Assembly: GCA_964424635.1 (NCBI GenBank)
Contig: CAYRJC010000002.1
Location: forward strand, 1 to 37,742
Reading direction: 5' to 3'
DNA length: 37,742 nt
DNA from: UBA920 sp964424635
Lineage (GTDB): Bacteria; Patescibacteriota; Doudnabacteria; UBA920
Shown here: one piece after another, positions 30,163 to 37,279 of the stretch
Numbering within the stretch: position 1 is the first letter of the stretch
How the letters are laid out: each line of letters opens with the position of its first letter
Made by a program: the position numbers and the translations under genes
Notes under the pieces: generated by a model
Databases searched by the model: none
The model's input: only the letters and a program-made list of their open reading frames with translations
Told to the model about the DNA's origin: nothing

Positions 30163-30621
30163 ATGCAAAAAATCACTCCATTTTTATGGTATGACAATCA
30201 AGCAGAAGAAGCTGTTAATTTTTACTGTTCAATTTTTGATAACTCTCGAATTATCAGCACAACACCCGGACCAAATAATACAGTTATGTCGGTAATATTT
30301 GAATTAGAAGGTCAAAATTTTTATGCGCTTAATGGAGGACCGCTTTTTAAATTTACGGAAGCAATTTCTTTATTTGTAAGCTGCGATACGCAAGAAGAAA
30401 TTGATGAAAAGTGGTCAAAGCTTACAGCGGATGGTGGCCAGGAAAGCCAGTGCGGATGGCTAAAAGATAAATTCGGACTGTCTTGGCAAATCGTTCCCCC
30501 AATACTTGGAAAAATGCTAGGAGACAAAGATCCAGCCAAAGCCGAGCGAGTTATGCAAGCAATGCTGCAAATGAAAAAAATTGATATAGCTAGCTTACAA
30601 GCTGCGTACGATCAAGAATAA
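30163..30621 (+). CDS. PhnB-like VOC protein
   Basis: A 152-residue VOC/PhnB-type protein: MQKITPFLWYDNQAEEAVNF at the start, then MSVIFELEGQNFYALNGGP, and CGWLKDKFGLSWQIVP with the ligand-bearing strand. It belongs to the 3-demethylubiquinone-methyltransferase-like glyoxalase group, whose members bind or modify small molecules; the activity is unknown. An ATG 27 nt upstream (30136) lies in the -10 box and is rejected as start. The C-terminal DPAKAERVMQAMLQMKKIDI helix is typical of the subgroup. Confidence 0.92.
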   Translation: MQKITPFLWYDNQAEEAVNFYCSIFDNSRIISTTPGPNNTVMSVIFELEGQNFYALNGGPLFKFTEAISLFVSCDTQEEIDEKWSKLTADGGQESQCGWLKDKFGLSWQIVPPILGKMLGDKDPAKAERVMQAMLQMKKIDIASLQAAYDQE

Positions 30622-30622
30622 C

Positions 30623-30652
30623 AAAAAATGCCTTAATTATAAGGCATTTTTT
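30623..30652 (+). terminator. Terminator of the VOC gene
   Basis: A 13-bp stem AAAAAATGCCTTA/TAAGGCATTTTTT with a 4-nt ATTA loop. Confidence 0.9.
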
Positions 30653-30662
30653 AAAGTTAAAA

Positions 30663-30691
30663 TTGACAAAAACAGCGATATTATTTATAAT
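30663..30691 (+). promoter_or_regulatory. Perfect consensus promoter
   Basis: TTGACA (30663-30668), 17 bp, TATAAT (30686-30691), driving the gene at 30720, which also has AGGAGG before its ATG. Confidence 0.9.
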
Positions 30692-30719
30692 TTGATGTAA
30701 ATCAAAACAGGAGGCAATA

Positions 30720-31316
30720 ATGAAAACAAAAATTATCTTTCCGCTAAGTTATGCAGATAACTCAATAGAACATGATAAAGAGAGGGTTTATTTTTTAGCT
30801 GGTCCAATTAAAGATGGTGGTGATTGGCAAAAGAAAGCGATTGAATTATTGTCCAACGCTGATTCCGGATGTGTAATAGCCTGTCCAGCTCATTACCATA
30901 AAAATCCCGAATTTTTTGATCACGCAATACAAGATTCAAAGCCAGGATTTTTTCAAAACCAAACAGCATGGGAGAGACACTATATGAATCTAGCTTCCAG
31001 AACAGGATGCTTAATTTTTTGGGTACCGTGTGAAAACATGGAAAACCCAAGACCAAAAGAAAAAGGTCCATACGCCCGAGATACTTATGGAGAACTTGGA
31101 AGATGGAGCACAAGAAGCGGTTATGGAATTGGACTTAAAGAACCAAACCATACAAAACCAGTGATCAACCTAAGTATTGGTATCGAAGCAGAATTTTCAG
31201 GTTTAAGTGTAATTCAAAAAAACTTTAATGCTGATCATAATGGAATAGATTATCCAATTTATGATTCATTACAAAAAACAATTACTGAGGCAGTAATTAA
31301 AGCAAAACAACTTTAA
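30720..31316 (+). CDS. Nucleoside 2-deoxyribosyltransferase-like protein
   Basis: A 198-residue protein with the deoxyribosyltransferase-like layout: VYFLAGPIKDGGDWQKKA (nucleotide-binding loop), TAWERHYMNLAS, LIFWVPCENMEN, and ARDTYGELGRWSTRSGYG with a Glu where the family keeps its catalytic acid. Members swap bases on deoxynucleosides or split N-glycosidic bonds. Both promoter (perfect consensus) and ribosome-binding site (AGGAGG) are strong, so it is probably well expressed. The exact substrate is not known. Confidence 0.75.
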   Translation: MKTKIIFPLSYADNSIEHDKERVYFLAGPIKDGGDWQKKAIELLSNADSGCVIACPAHYHKNPEFFDHAIQDSKPGFFQNQTAWERHYMNLASRTGCLIFWVPCENMENPRPKEKGPYARDTYGELGRWSTRSGYGIGLKEPNHTKPVINLSIGIEAEFSGLSVIQKNFNADHNGIDYPIYDSLQKTITEAVIKAKQL

Positions 31317-31326
31317 TATAAGACCT

Positions 31327-31350
31327 AAGACTTCTAATTTTGGAAGTCTT
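31327..31350 (+). terminator. Terminator of the deoxyribosyltransferase-like gene
   Basis: Stem AAGACTTC/GAAGTCTT, 8-nt loop, then TTTATTTT. Confidence 0.85.
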
Positions 31351-31418
31351 TTTATTTTACAATCTTACTTTGACTTAAAACCTCAAAAGCCTTATCATTT
31401 AAATATCATTAAATTTAT

Positions 31419-31931
31419 ATGAATATGGATTCAGACAACAGTCAACAACATCAAGAAGTCAAACAAGCTCAACCTAAAAGCCAACTTCAAGGCTTAGAAG
31501 GTTTTTTTGACACCTACTTAAGAGAAAAGGCTCCTTTTCAACTACCAAACAGTGTAAAAGAATTCTTAGTAAAATATGGTCCATGGATTAGTTTAGTGTT
31601 TTTAATTCTTGGAGCAATAGTATTAATTCCTTTATTACTTATCACTCTTGGATTAACTGCTGTTAGCTTACCCTTCCAGGCAGCTGCTGGCACATTACAC
31701 AATACAGGCCTGGGATATGTTAGCATGATCATCAGTTTAGTAGTTTTAGTAATGGAAGCAGTTGCTATTCCAGCATTATTGAAACGCAAACTTTCTGGTT
31801 GGCACATGATCTATTATGCTTCCCTACTTTCTGCAGCTGGACAATTAATTGATCTTAATATTATTGGCGCTGTAATCAGCCTTGTCATTGGAATGTATGT
31901 ATTATTCCAAATCCGTTCCTACTATCAATAA
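31419..31931 (+). CDS. Membrane protein, four predicted segments
   Basis: A 170-residue protein with a hydrophilic Gln/Lys-rich N-terminus (1-50) and four hydrophobic segments (about 55-75, 93-113, 128-145, 147-165). No residue signature was recognised. The promoter TTGACT-17-TATCAT (31370-31398) gives a leader of about 14 nt without Shine-Dalgarno. A strong terminator follows. Function unknown; small four-helix proteins of this look are common in CPR genomes. Confidence 0.75.
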   Translation: MNMDSDNSQQHQEVKQAQPKSQLQGLEGFFDTYLREKAPFQLPNSVKEFLVKYGPWISLVFLILGAIVLIPLLLITLGLTAVSLPFQAAAGTLHNTGLGYVSMIISLVVLVMEAVAIPALLKRKLSGWHMIYYASLLSAAGQLIDLNIIGAVISLVIGMYVLFQIRSYYQ

Positions 31932-31951
31932 TTCTCGTTAATTTAAAATTA

Positions 31952-31977
31952 AAATCACCTCCATAATGAGGTGATTT
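31952..31977 (+). terminator. Terminator of the membrane protein gene
   Basis: A 10-bp stem AAATCACCTC/GAGGTGATTT with a 6-nt loop, followed by further T. Confidence 0.9.
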
Positions 31978-31982
31978 TTTAT

Positions 31983-32110
31983 TTGACTTTAATTATCTAT
32001 TTGTACTATTATTGGTTGGTCAACAAAAGTTGACCCATATAGGTTTTCGGTGATCCCGGAGACTTATAAATACTACACCTGGAAACCCCAGGTCCAAAAG
32101 CTAGGAGGAA
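31983..32110 (+). promoter_or_regulatory. Promoter and structured 5' leader
   Basis: TTGACT (31983-31988) and TACTAT (32004-32009) place the start near 32016. The leader then opens with a 7-bp hairpin GGTCAAC/GTTGACC (32018-32035, AAAA loop), followed by a 6-bp hairpin ACCTGG/CCAGGT (32077-32093) just before AGGAGG at 32103-32108. Hairpin positions suggest control of translation or mRNA stability. No known riboswitch class was recognised. Confidence 0.55.
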
Positions 32111-32115
32111 ATAAA

Positions 32116-32997
32116 ATGAACGAAAAGGCTACGAAAGAATGGAGAAATTATCAAAAGATCGAAGGTTCAATGTTGAGACTAGACAATAACCCATTGAGGA
32201 ATGGGATATTATTCTTAAGGTCTAATTGTTCCAACAAACAACATAATTATTTTATTCCAGATAATGAAATAAAAAACTTGGCAAATCTTTCCATAAATCA
32301 TAAAACCAATAGAGTTGTAATAATCGGAGGATGTGAAGAATCTGAACAGAGTCATGTTAGCGAATTCAGATTAAATGCTTCAAAGTTGGGAATAGATTTA
32401 GTATGGCTAGATTTTGAACAAACTAAATGCTTAAATGAAGGTGAGGATGGTCCAATGAGTGGTCCGGAAATGGTCAATAAATTCTTAACAGATAAAAACC
32501 AGCGACCCTACAAACTAAACCTGAGATCATGGAAAGCAATCAAAGAAGCAGCCATAACACTACCATATCTTGTAAATCAAGCTAGAAAAATTAAAGAAAT
32601 CAGCATAAATATAGAAAAAGAAAAGGAGTTGTTAAATTGGAGCCGCGGGATTTACAAAGTAGAAAGCTTAACAATGCCTCACAGTTCTATTATGAACACT
32701 TTATTTGGTGACTTATCTTATAAAGAATCCAAATCTAAAGTTATAGTGCTGTTTGATATCATGCTGGATAAATGTATTATAGTTACTAAATCAATGAGCT
32801 TTAGCGGAAAACGGATTATAGATAAAGGTAGCTATACTATAATCGAGGATGATTATAGTAAATTCAGAATCTCGGTTAAATTCGCAAAAGGAAACTGGAA
32901 AATCACACCTCATCCAAGATTGGATATAACTGATCCAAAAGTCAGATATATTCCCATGTATGACCGTTTAGTTCAAGAAAAGGACAAAGAACATTAA
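32116..32997 (+). CDS. Hypothetical protein, 293 residues
   Basis: A protein starting MNEKATKEWRNYQKIEGSM behind TAGGAGG. It contains a Rossmann-like patch (NRVVIIGGCEESEQSHVSEF and GIDLVWLDFEQTKC) and a beta-rich C-terminal half (YKESKSKVIVLFDIMLDKCI, ISVKFAKGNWKITPHPRL). No family recognised. A GTG 66 nt upstream would extend the frame into the structured leader and is not used. Single-gene unit with its own promoter, leader and terminator, so regulation seems important for it. Confidence 0.75.
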   Translation: MNEKATKEWRNYQKIEGSMLRLDNNPLRNGILFLRSNCSNKQHNYFIPDNEIKNLANLSINHKTNRVVIIGGCEESEQSHVSEFRLNASKLGIDLVWLDFEQTKCLNEGEDGPMSGPEMVNKFLTDKNQRPYKLNLRSWKAIKEAAITLPYLVNQARKIKEISINIEKEKELLNWSRGIYKVESLTMPHSSIMNTLFGDLSYKESKSKVIVLFDIMLDKCIIVTKSMSFSGKRIIDKGSYTIIEDDYSKFRISVKFAKGNWKITPHPRLDITDPKVRYIPMYDRLVQEKDKEH

Positions 32998-33001
32998 AAA
33001 C

Positions 33002-33025
33002 AAACCCAACTTTACAGTTGGGTTT
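33002..33025. terminator. Bidirectional terminator
   Basis: A 10-bp stem AAACCCAACT/AGTTGGGTTT with a 4-nt loop, between the convergent hypothetical gene and guaC. Confidence 0.88.
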
Positions 33026-33035
33026 TTATTTTAAA

Positions 33036-34106
33036 CTAATCACCTTGATCATAGCTTTCCAAATAAGAAGTAAGCTGCTTGTCAACACGAATAAAAGTAG
33101 ATCGCTTTGGAAATTCTTTCAGGCGTCTGGCTCCAATATAAGTCCCTGTACTCCGAAGAGAGCCAAATAAATCTTGTAAAAAGTTATGAATGCTGCCTTT
33201 ATATGGCATTAATATATAACGCCCTTCTGAGGCGCGGTGATTCTCTTTTTTACCATAAAACTCCTGAAGCGCTTTATTAGAAGAGGATCCGAAATACTCT
33301 TTATACTTTTTACCATTTCGCTCTACCATTTCTCCCGCGCTTTCATCATATCCAGAAAACAATGACCCAGCCATATTAAAGTCCGCGCCACCGCAAAACG
33401 CTTTTGCTACGCAAGATGGATATTGTTGACCACCGTCAGCAATCACTAACCCATAGCCCTGTTCATTAGACAAGCCATGCGCGGCATCACTACATTCAAT
33501 TACTGCTGAAAGTTGCGGATATCCCACTCCGGTCATCCGCCGGGTAGTACAAGCCGAACCTGGCCCGATTCCGACCTTTACGATATCTGCCCCTGCTAAA
33601 ATAATTTCTTCAGTCATTTCATTAGTAACTACATTACCAGCAATAATAATATGATGAGGACACAACTCTCTGACTAATTTTATAGACTCCAAAAATCTTT
33701 CCAAATAACCATTAGGAACATCGATACAAATAAAAGCAAAATTATCGATCAGACCAGCACTAATCATTTCTTTGAGCTGAGCTATATCCTCATCTCGAAT
33801 GCCAAGAGTGTAAACAATATAATCAGGGTTATGAAAATCCTTAAAAAAATTCTTATAATCTTCAATTTTGTAATACTTATGAAAAGTAGTGATGATTTTA
33901 TACTCTGACAACAATCTTGCCATTTCAAAAGTCCCACAAGTTGCCATATTAGCAGTCATGATTGGAACACCTTTCCACACTTTTGGGGAATGGTAAAATC
34001 GAAACTCACGTTCTAACTCCACATCTTTACGTGACTTTAAAGTACTGCGCTTAGGACGTAACAAAACATCCGAATAATCTAATTTTATCTCACTTTCAAT
34101 TCTCAT
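33036..34106 (-). CDS. guaC: GMP reductase
   Basis: A 356-residue IMPDH/GMPR family TIM barrel. KVGIGPGSACTTRRMTGVGY carries the catalytic Cys186, and LDYSDVLLRPKRS and YGLVIADGGQQYPS match GMP reductase. No CBS domains are inserted, which fits GuaC (about 340-350 residues) and not IMP dehydrogenase. It reduces GMP to IMP with NADPH for purine salvage. The start has no Shine-Dalgarno; an extended -10 (TGcTATAGT) lies upstream. Single-gene unit. Confidence in the GuaC branch is high but not absolute. Confidence 0.9.
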   Translation of the reverse strand: MRIESEIKLDYSDVLLRPKRSTLKSRKDVELEREFRFYHSPKVWKGVPIMTANMATCGTFEMARLLSEYKIITTFHKYYKIEDYKNFFKDFHNPDYIVYTLGIRDEDIAQLKEMISAGLIDNFAFICIDVPNGYLERFLESIKLVRELCPHHIIIAGNVVTNEMTEEIILAGADIVKVGIGPGSACTTRRMTGVGYPQLSAVIECSDAAHGLSNEQGYGLVIADGGQQYPSCVAKAFCGGADFNMAGSLFSGYDESAGEMVERNGKKYKEYFGSSSNKALQEFYGKKENHRASEGRYILMPYKGSIHNFLQDLFGSLRSTGTYIGARRLKEFPKRSTFIRVDKQLTSYLESYDQGD

Positions 34107-34243
34107 ATTGATATTTTAATTTTATAAAAATCAATCAACCTCAGATACTATAGCATAAAAACTAGTGAATGTTATTTTGACACCCAATTATTTTCTACAA
34201 AGACAGCGCCGCGTTTTATTTTTTAAAAACTCAATAAAATAAA

Positions 34244-34269
34244 AACCGATAGTGGTACACTAATCGGTT
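34244..34269 (-). terminator. Terminator of the gene at 34279
   Basis: Stem AACCGAT/ATCGGTT with an inner AGTG/CACT pair and one bulge, then TTTTTATTTT on the minus strand. Confidence 0.85.
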
Positions 34270-34278
34270 ATATAATTC

Positions 34279-35217
34279 TTAACTATCAGCCTTAATCTTT
34301 TCATTCAATATCTCTTGTAACTGCATAGGGATTAACCCGCTACCAAATTTTCGATTACTCCCACCGATAGTATTCCCCCCACCCCAACTTAACCCAGGGT
34401 CAGATTCGGCTTTATTAAAATTGGCTACATGCCCTTCTACGTCAAAAGGAATTTTATTGGACATTCTTGCAATAGTATAACCATTCATCCCATTCTCCAT
34501 TTCTCTTACAGAAACAAAAGCTTTAATACCATCTGCCAGCATACCAGTTCTAGCCTGCGCACCAATTTCTTTAACCATTGACCAGCCTGGACCACCTCCA
34601 ATCACCTCATAACGGGTATCAAGTGGCATAAGCTTTCCTTTGCCATGAAGATACTCAAGTATTCTATACTCTACATTATCAACTACTTCCATAAATGCTT
34701 GAGAAGTTCTTTTGGTATCTAAACCACCGCTTAATCTAAACTCAGTATAAGGATTAAATATCCATGCTAATTCCTGCAAAACAGGCATGTCCTTAGGGAA
34801 GGGATACGCTCCACCAGTAGTATCAAGCATGTCCTCCATATACACTAGTTTGTTCAATTTAGGGTTAATTACATTTTCTGCCATCCACCCGTGTTTTAGT
34901 AAAAACCAAGTAGTGCAAACATCTTGATCGCAATCATTTGCATAAACACTACAATGAGGCTGTCCATCTTTCCGAAATGATTCAAAGAATCCAGTACGGA
35001 TATCAAGCAAAGCCTGTGCGCAAGTCGCTCTTGTAGAAAACCTGTCTACACCTTCGTGATGATTAAGATTTGACCTTGGACCCCCTTGCTTAGCTGTCTG
35101 AAATATTGGTCCTTCTTTTACATATCCATCGACAGCCACGGAGAAAGGTTTGGTTGTTTTACAAAACTGTTTCCAAGTTAAAGGCTGCATATTTGGTTGC
35201 ATTATTAATTCAATCAT
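34279..35217 (-). CDS. Conserved-type protein with DHH-like motifs
   Basis: A 312-residue protein with a striking set of possible metal ligands: SNLNHHEGVDRFSTRATCAQ near 50-68, VYANDCDQDVCTTWFLLKHG near 90-110, and SWGGGNTIGGSNRKFGSG near the C-terminus. They resemble parts of DHH-type phosphoesterases (DHH, DxD and a GGG.....G DHHA1-like loop), but the His pair comes before the DxD, opposite to the normal order. So it may be a rearranged or very distant relative; I do not assign an activity. A strong AGGAGG and the promoter at 35244-35272 support the start. Confidence 0.7.
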   Translation of the reverse strand: MIELIMQPNMQPLTWKQFCKTTKPFSVAVDGYVKEGPIFQTAKQGGPRSNLNHHEGVDRFSTRATCAQALLDIRTGFFESFRKDGQPHCSVYANDCDQDVCTTWFLLKHGWMAENVINPKLNKLVYMEDMLDTTGGAYPFPKDMPVLQELAWIFNPYTEFRLSGGLDTKRTSQAFMEVVDNVEYRILEYLHGKGKLMPLDTRYEVIGGGPGWSMVKEIGAQARTGMLADGIKAFVSVREMENGMNGYTIARMSNKIPFDVEGHVANFNKAESDPGLSWGGGNTIGGSNRKFGSGLIPMQLQEILNEKIKADS

Positions 35218-35243
35218 TTTATTTCCTCCTATAATAGCAATTC

Positions 35244-35272
35244 AATATATAATACAATTTTAAAATCGTCAA
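35244..35272 (-). promoter_or_regulatory. Promoter of the DHH-like gene
   Basis: Minus strand TTGACG (35272-35267), 17 bp, TATATT (35249-35244). Confidence 0.8.
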
Positions 35273-35280
35273 ATTTAAAA

Positions 35281-35307
35281 AACCTTATCTTATTTCAAGA
35301 TAAGGTT
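35281..35307 (-). terminator. Terminator of the small acidic protein gene
   Basis: An 11-bp stem AACCTTATCTT/AAGATAAGGTT with a 5-nt loop, T-run on the minus strand. Confidence 0.88.
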
Positions 35308-35315
35308 TATAATTA

Positions 35316-35525
35316 TTAATCATCATTTCGATTAGGATCACCTTCGTTAAGACCATGTTTTTCAGCTTCATTTTCTGCTGCATCTTTTGCGTCACCAGCT
35401 TTTTCTGATACCCACTTTCCAGCATCCTTTACATGATCTACTGTAGCTTCGGCATCTTTTTTCAGTGCAGTACCGATTTCTTCTACAGTATCTCCGGCAG
35501 TTTGATTATTATCATTATTAGACAT
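35316..35525 (-). CDS. Small hydrophilic LEA-like protein
   Basis: A 69-residue protein with no Cys and very few hydrophobic residues, rich in Asp, Glu, Ala and Lys (DTVEEIGTALKKDAEATVDH, KAGDAKDAAENEAEKHGL). The repeated 11-residue-like AxxK/D pattern is that of LEA/YtxH/CsbD-type stress proteins, predicted helical or disordered. It ends in a strong terminator and follows the small membrane protein gene by 30 nt, probably on one transcript. Stress protection is inferred only from composition. Confidence 0.75.
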   Translation of the reverse strand: MSNNDNNQTAGDTVEEIGTALKKDAEATVDHVKDAGKWVSEKAGDAKDAAENEAEKHGLNEGDPNRNDD

Positions 35526-35555
35526 ACTAATCCTTTCTTTATTAATATTAAATTT

Positions 35556-35762
35556 TTATTGTGAAGCCCCTGAACCATTTACATCTACTTGAACTTTATC
35601 CGGTACATTTACTGTAGTACCTTTATTACCATTTCTGATACTAGGTAAACCATATATAAAGAACAATACAACCACTACTAACAAAACAATTATTGCAACT
35701 ATCCAACCCCCACTACTTCCAGAACTATCTCCCTGATCTGGATTATTAATAACTGTTGCCAT
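35556..35762 (-). CDS. Small single-span membrane protein
   Basis: A 68-residue protein starting MATVINNPDQGDSSGSSGGW, with one membrane segment (about 20-41, WIVAIIVLLVVVVLFFIYGL) and a short polar tail (VNVPDKVQVDVNG). A longer frame to 35792 exists, but AAAGGAAA lies right before the ATG at 35762. It is followed by the LEA-like gene, and both may serve envelope stress. No family recognised. Confidence 0.7.
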   Translation of the reverse strand: MATVINNPDQGDSSGSSGGWIVAIIVLLVVVVLFFIYGLPSIRNGNKGTTVNVPDKVQVDVNGSGASQ

Positions 35763-35917
35763 ATATTTTCCTTTCGTATTAATTTGGAACAAAATTATAA
35801 AATTTTGTAAAAAAATTTTAGGCCTTATACTTGTTAAAACGCTAAGAATAATAAAAATGTTTCAATTTGTTGAATATAATTTTCACCATTCATACTAATT
35901 GATATAATATAAATAGT

Positions 35918-36445
35918 ATGAATAAAAGATCTTCTTTCAAAAGTAGAGTTGTCATAGTAAATGACAAAATGCAAAAAAATTACAAATATTATTTAAGCGA
36001 GCCAATTGGTAAAAATTTTGATCCTGAATTTAAGCCAGAACTTACCCCTAAGCAAATGCTGAAATTAGGAATTTTCGGAGGGAAATACATGACTGATTGC
36101 AAAAATGAATTCCCCGCTGATTGGTTTACACATGCCAAACTAAACTCTGAATTTCATGACCCAAAATTAAATTGTTTTGGAGTCAATGCCTCTCAACCAC
36201 TAGGAGTCTGGTTAAAAAATTGGTGGATTCATCCTGATGACCCACGAGGATGGTTTCAATGGTACTGTCGTTACTATATGGGCAGGCGCATACCAGAAGA
36301 AGATCATAGGCAGATAAAAAGATGGAAAGCGATTACCAGACACATTGCTCAAGTGAAAAAAAATTGCGAGCCAGGCAACTTTTCCTGCCGACCCAAGCAA
36401 AGACAAGCAATCCTGCACTGGGCTTACGACAGCAGGAAGCTCTAA
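35918..36445 (+). CDS. Conserved uncharacterised protein (HPDDPRGWFQWY family)
   Basis: A 175-residue protein of a widespread but uncharacterised family. Its C-terminal half is very Trp-, Tyr- and Arg-rich: DPKLNCFGVNASQPLGVWLK, WIHPDDPRGWFQWYCRYYMG, RRIPEEDHRQIKRWKA, and the ending RQRQAILHWAYDSRKL. The pattern is familiar from many bacterial and plant genomes. The function is unknown. An extended -10 (TGaTATAAT, 35901-35908 region) ends 9 nt before the ATG. The terminator overlaps its stop codon. Confidence 0.85.
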   Translation: MNKRSSFKSRVVIVNDKMQKNYKYYLSEPIGKNFDPEFKPELTPKQMLKLGIFGGKYMTDCKNEFPADWFTHAKLNSEFHDPKLNCFGVNASQPLGVWLKNWWIHPDDPRGWFQWYCRYYMGRRIPEEDHRQIKRWKAITRHIAQVKKNCEPGNFSCRPKQRQAILHWAYDSRKL

Positions 36446-36469
36446 AAACACCTTTTTACAGGTGTTTTT
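36444..36469 (+). terminator. Terminator overlapping the stop codon
   Basis: A 10-bp stem AAAAACACCT/AGGTGTTTTT with a 6-nt loop; it begins inside the stop codon of the gene at 35918-36445. Confidence 0.88.
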
Positions 36470-36472
36470 AAT

Positions 36473-36516
36473 TTGACAAGATAATTATTAAAATATATAG
36501 TGTATATATAACACTA
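36473..36516 (+). promoter_or_regulatory. pnuC-nadR promoter with operator dyad
   Basis: TTGACA (36473-36478), 17 bp, TATAGT (36496-36501). The dyad TAGTGT-N7-ACACTA (36498-36516) overlaps the -10 and the predicted start near 36508, a classic repressor position. The regulator may be NadR itself or an NrtR- or NiaR-type repressor; the site does not prove which. Confidence 0.75.
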
Positions 36517-36532
36517 AGTAATATATAAATAT

Positions 36533-37279
36533 ATGGAAAATATCTTACATTTATTCAATATTAATAGCACTTTTTTCACCTTATGGGATTACCAAATGAG
36601 CTATATCGAGTTTTTTGGAACCATCTTTGGAATTTGGTGTGTCTGGCTTACGGCTAAAGCAAAAATCATCTCTTGGCCTATTGGAATAATAAGTACGGTT
36701 CTATATCTATTCCTGTTCTATCAAATTCATTTATATTCAGATATGATTGAACAAACTTATTTTTTAATAACTGGCTTCCTAGGATGGTGGGCTTGGTTAC
36801 ATTCAAAAACTCATCCTAAAACAGAAATTGCGCATTCCCAAATAGAAGAATCTTCTGATTCAAAAAATGGACGCTTAAAAATTAGTTTCAATACGCTTAA
36901 GCAAAATATTTTTTATGTGGGAATAATAATTATCGGAACTTTCATACTAACCTTCATAGTAACTCATTTAGATAATTGGCTACCAAAGTACTTCCCTACC
37001 GAAGCCTCTTTCCCTGTTATAGATGCTCTTACTACTGTGATGAGTTTTGTAGCTCAATGGCTATTAATCCGTAAACGAGTAGAAAGCTGGATATTATGGA
37101 TTATTGTAGACATAGTTGGTATCTGGCTTTACTACGTAAAAGGAGTAAAATTTATCTCTTTAGAATATGTTTTATTCCTAATAATTGCTAGTTATGGATT
37201 ATGGGGCTGGATAAAAGGATTTAAAAAGGATTCTCTAAGTAAGATTAAAAGTCATGAACAACCACAAGCACAAATTTAG
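36533..37279 (+). CDS. pnuC: Nicotinamide riboside transporter
   Basis: A 248-residue PnuC family transporter with about seven membrane segments. FFGTIFGIWCVWLTAKAKII with SWPIGIISTVLYLFLFYQIH, and FLGWWAWLHSK match the Trp-rich substrate site region of PnuC. It brings in nicotinamide riboside by facilitated diffusion, trapped inside by phosphorylation. An insert (about 95-115) rich in Ser, Glu and Lys lies between two segments. The end overlaps nadR by 26 nt, so uptake and use are co-expressed from the dyad-controlled promoter. Confidence 0.93.
   Translation: MENILHLFNINSTFFTLWDYQMSYIEFFGTIFGIWCVWLTAKAKIISWPIGIISTVLYLFLFYQIHLYSDMIEQTYFLITGFLGWWAWLHSKTHPKTEIAHSQIEESSDSKNGRLKISFNTLKQNIFYVGIIIIGTFILTFIVTHLDNWLPKYFPTEASFPVIDALTTVMSFVAQWLLIRKRVESWILWIIVDIVGIWLYYVKGVKFISLEYVLFLIIASYGLWGWIKGFKKDSLSKIKSHEQPQAQI

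Noticed and set aside
32050..32115. GTG start extending the gene at 32116
   Set aside because: It reads through the structured leader, while the ATG at 32116 has TAGGAGG directly upstream.
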